Shown here in pieces: positions 7,083-7,663 of a stretch of 7,663 nucleotides of DNA. The DNA comes from Candidatus Calidifonticultor daggyaiensis (GTDB taxonomy: Bacteria > Actinomycetota > Humimicrobiia > Humimicrobiales > Humimicrobiaceae), in assembly GCA_015661035.1 (NCBI GenBank), contig JACVJA010000062.1:1-7663 (forward strand). The letters are read 5' to 3'. The notes under the pieces were generated by a model. It had not been told where the DNA came from, did no database searches, and saw nothing but the letters and a program-made list of their open reading frames with translations. The first letter of the stretch is position 1; each line of letters begins with the position of its first letter. Position numbers and translations under genes: made by a program.

Positions 7083-7245
7083 ATTCTATTTTTACTTTAA
7101 TTTGGTGTATCTAATTTTTTTTAATTTTTATATAATAATTTAGTAAAACAAATAATATTCTAAAAGTTTATTACTATTTATTATTCTTTAGCATTATTTA
7201 AAGCATTTAATCAATAATTTTTTATTATCTCTATTTTTGAAACTA

Positions 7246-7262
7246 AGTTAAAGATATTAACT
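7246..7262. repeat. Inverted repeat AGTTAA-AGATA-TTAACT
   Basis: Perfect 6-bp arms around a 5-base centre, directly abutting the larger hairpin at 7263-7295. It could stack as a second stem in the terminator, be a protein site near the downstream promoter, or be chance. Confidence 0.4.
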
Positions 7263-7295
7263 AAAATAACTTTTATTTGATTTAAAAGTTATTTT
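7263..7295 (+). terminator. Strong 13-bp hairpin, probable intrinsic terminator
   Basis: The 13-base arm AAAATAACTTTTA (7263-7275) pairs perfectly with TAAAAGTTATTTT (7283-7295) around a 7-base loop. The 3' arm ends in a T run (7292-7296), as in Rho-independent terminators of AT-rich genomes, and the flanking A run would let it work in the opposite direction too. It follows the isomerase gene and is the best terminator candidate for the operon. Confidence 0.65.
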
Positions 7296-7305
7296 TGATT
7301 ATAAT
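7277..7305 (+). promoter_or_regulatory. Probable sigma-70/SigA-type promoter (TTGATT - 17 - TATAAT)
   Basis: The -35 box TTGATT (7277-7282) lies exactly 17 bases before a consensus -10 TATAAT (7300-7305), with a TG at 7296-7297 just upstream. Transcription would begin near 7312 and give a leader of about 44 bases before the TTG at 7356. The -35 sits in the loop of the preceding hairpin, so terminator and promoter overlap. Confidence 0.6.
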
Positions 7306-7355
7306 AACTACCACAAACTTTAATTTTTTGTAATTGAAAAGAAAGATTTACCATT

Positions 7356-7663
7356 TTGCACCATAAAGAAAAAAGTTTCACTATTGTAGTTTTATCTACT
7401 GCAGAGTCAAAAATTAGAAAGTTTAAAATCAGCTATAATCTCTTAAGGTTTATTTTTATTTGTCTTGGGATTATTTTAATTTTCATTTCAGTAATAGTAT
7501 CAAATCTTGTTATTTTGCGAACTCATTTAAATAATAAGATTGTTGAGCTTGACAGGTTAAAAGAAAAAATTACTTATAAAGAAATAGAATTAGCTAACTT
7601 GCAATCTAAATCAGAAGAAATTAAAGTAAAAGCAAAGATATTGGAAGATTATTTATCACAAGT
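7356..7663 (+). CDS. Partial membrane-anchored coiled-coil protein, probable N-terminus of M23-type peptidoglycan peptidase
   Basis: This gene is cut by the window end; 102 codons are visible. The frame is open from just after a TGA at 7335-7337. The likely start is the TTG at 7356, with a weak site GAAAG (7341-7345) ten bases upstream; no ATG or GTG is in frame nearby. The translation has a short cytoplasmic segment with KEKSFTIVVLSTAESKIR (4-21), a single membrane helix (about 32-54) and then a charged coiled coil (about 58-100) with leucines/isoleucines at 65, 68, 72, 79 and 82. This layout, including the hydrophobic strand-like start before the helix, resembles the N-terminus of membrane-bound M23 metallopeptidases (NlpD/EnvC-like) of low-GC bacteria. 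The catalytic domain would lie beyond the window, so a plain FtsL/DivIC-like coiled-coil protein remains possible. Confidence 0.6.
   Translation, partial: MHHKEKSFTIVVLSTAESKIRKFKISYNLLRFIFICLGIILIFISVIVSNLVILRTHLNNKIVELDRLKEKITYKEIELANLQSKSEEIKVKAKILEDYLSQ

Larger units (their letters stand above)
7083..7355. other. Intergenic region with terminator and promoter
   Basis: These 273 bases contain no gene. From 7083 to about 7245 I see only AT-rich sequence with minor repeats. From 7246 on come an inverted repeat, a strong hairpin and a good promoter, listed separately. The stretch marks the boundary between the methyltransfer block and an unrelated envelope gene. Confidence 0.7.

Noticed and set aside
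1..7663. CRISPR array, tRNA, rRNA, insertion sequence or prophage elements
   Set aside because: No regularly spaced repeats, no cloverleaf or rRNA sequence, no transposase or integrase reading frame, and no terminal inverted repeats were seen.

Overview
The window is a very AT-rich stretch of bacterial DNA. Seven complete genes and the start of an eighth are all read left to right. TTG start codons (6234, 7356), AGA/TTA-rich codon use, strong GGAGG ribosome sites and a corrinoid methyltransferase system suggest an anaerobic, low-GC, Firmicutes-like (possibly acetogenic or syntrophic) bacterium. The sequence alone does not fix the taxon.

Region 1 (1-3696) is a carbohydrate ABC importer of the ribose/simple-sugar (Rbs, CUT2) type: a double-domain ATPase (126-1643) and two membrane permeases (1645-2640, 2674-3696), tightly packed as one transcription unit. 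No periplasmic or lipoprotein binding protein is in the window; it may lie upstream. Region 2 (3697-3911) is a 215-base intergenic stretch with a cluster of GTTTA/TAAAC half-sites, including two palindromes, and a weak hairpin with a T run.

Region 3 (3912-7082) holds a uroporphyrinogen-decarboxylase-superfamily methyltransferase (3912-5105), an unrecognised 62-residue protein (5258-5446), a cobalamin-binding corrinoid protein (5568-6200) and a xylose-isomerase-like TIM-barrel sugar isomerase/epimerase (6234-7082). Spacers are fairly long (152, 121 and 33 bases), with some hairpin-forming sequence between the first two. A 13-bp hairpin (7263-7295) closes the block. A well-formed promoter (7277-7305) overlaps it and probably drives the next gene, an envelope protein cut by the window end (7356 onward) that looks like the N-terminus of an M23-type peptidoglycan peptidase.

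The working model, which is inference, is that the importer brings in a sugar-like or cyclitol-like compound carrying a methyl group, probably as a methyl ether. The URO-D-type enzyme would move the methyl to the corrinoid protein, and the TIM-barrel enzyme would process the demethylated carbon skeleton. The partner that would pass the methyl from corrinoid to tetrahydrofolate (MtrH/MetH-like) and the corrinoid reactivase are not in this window. The combination of a sugar importer, a corrinoid demethylase and a sugar isomerase is the most interesting aspect of the region.
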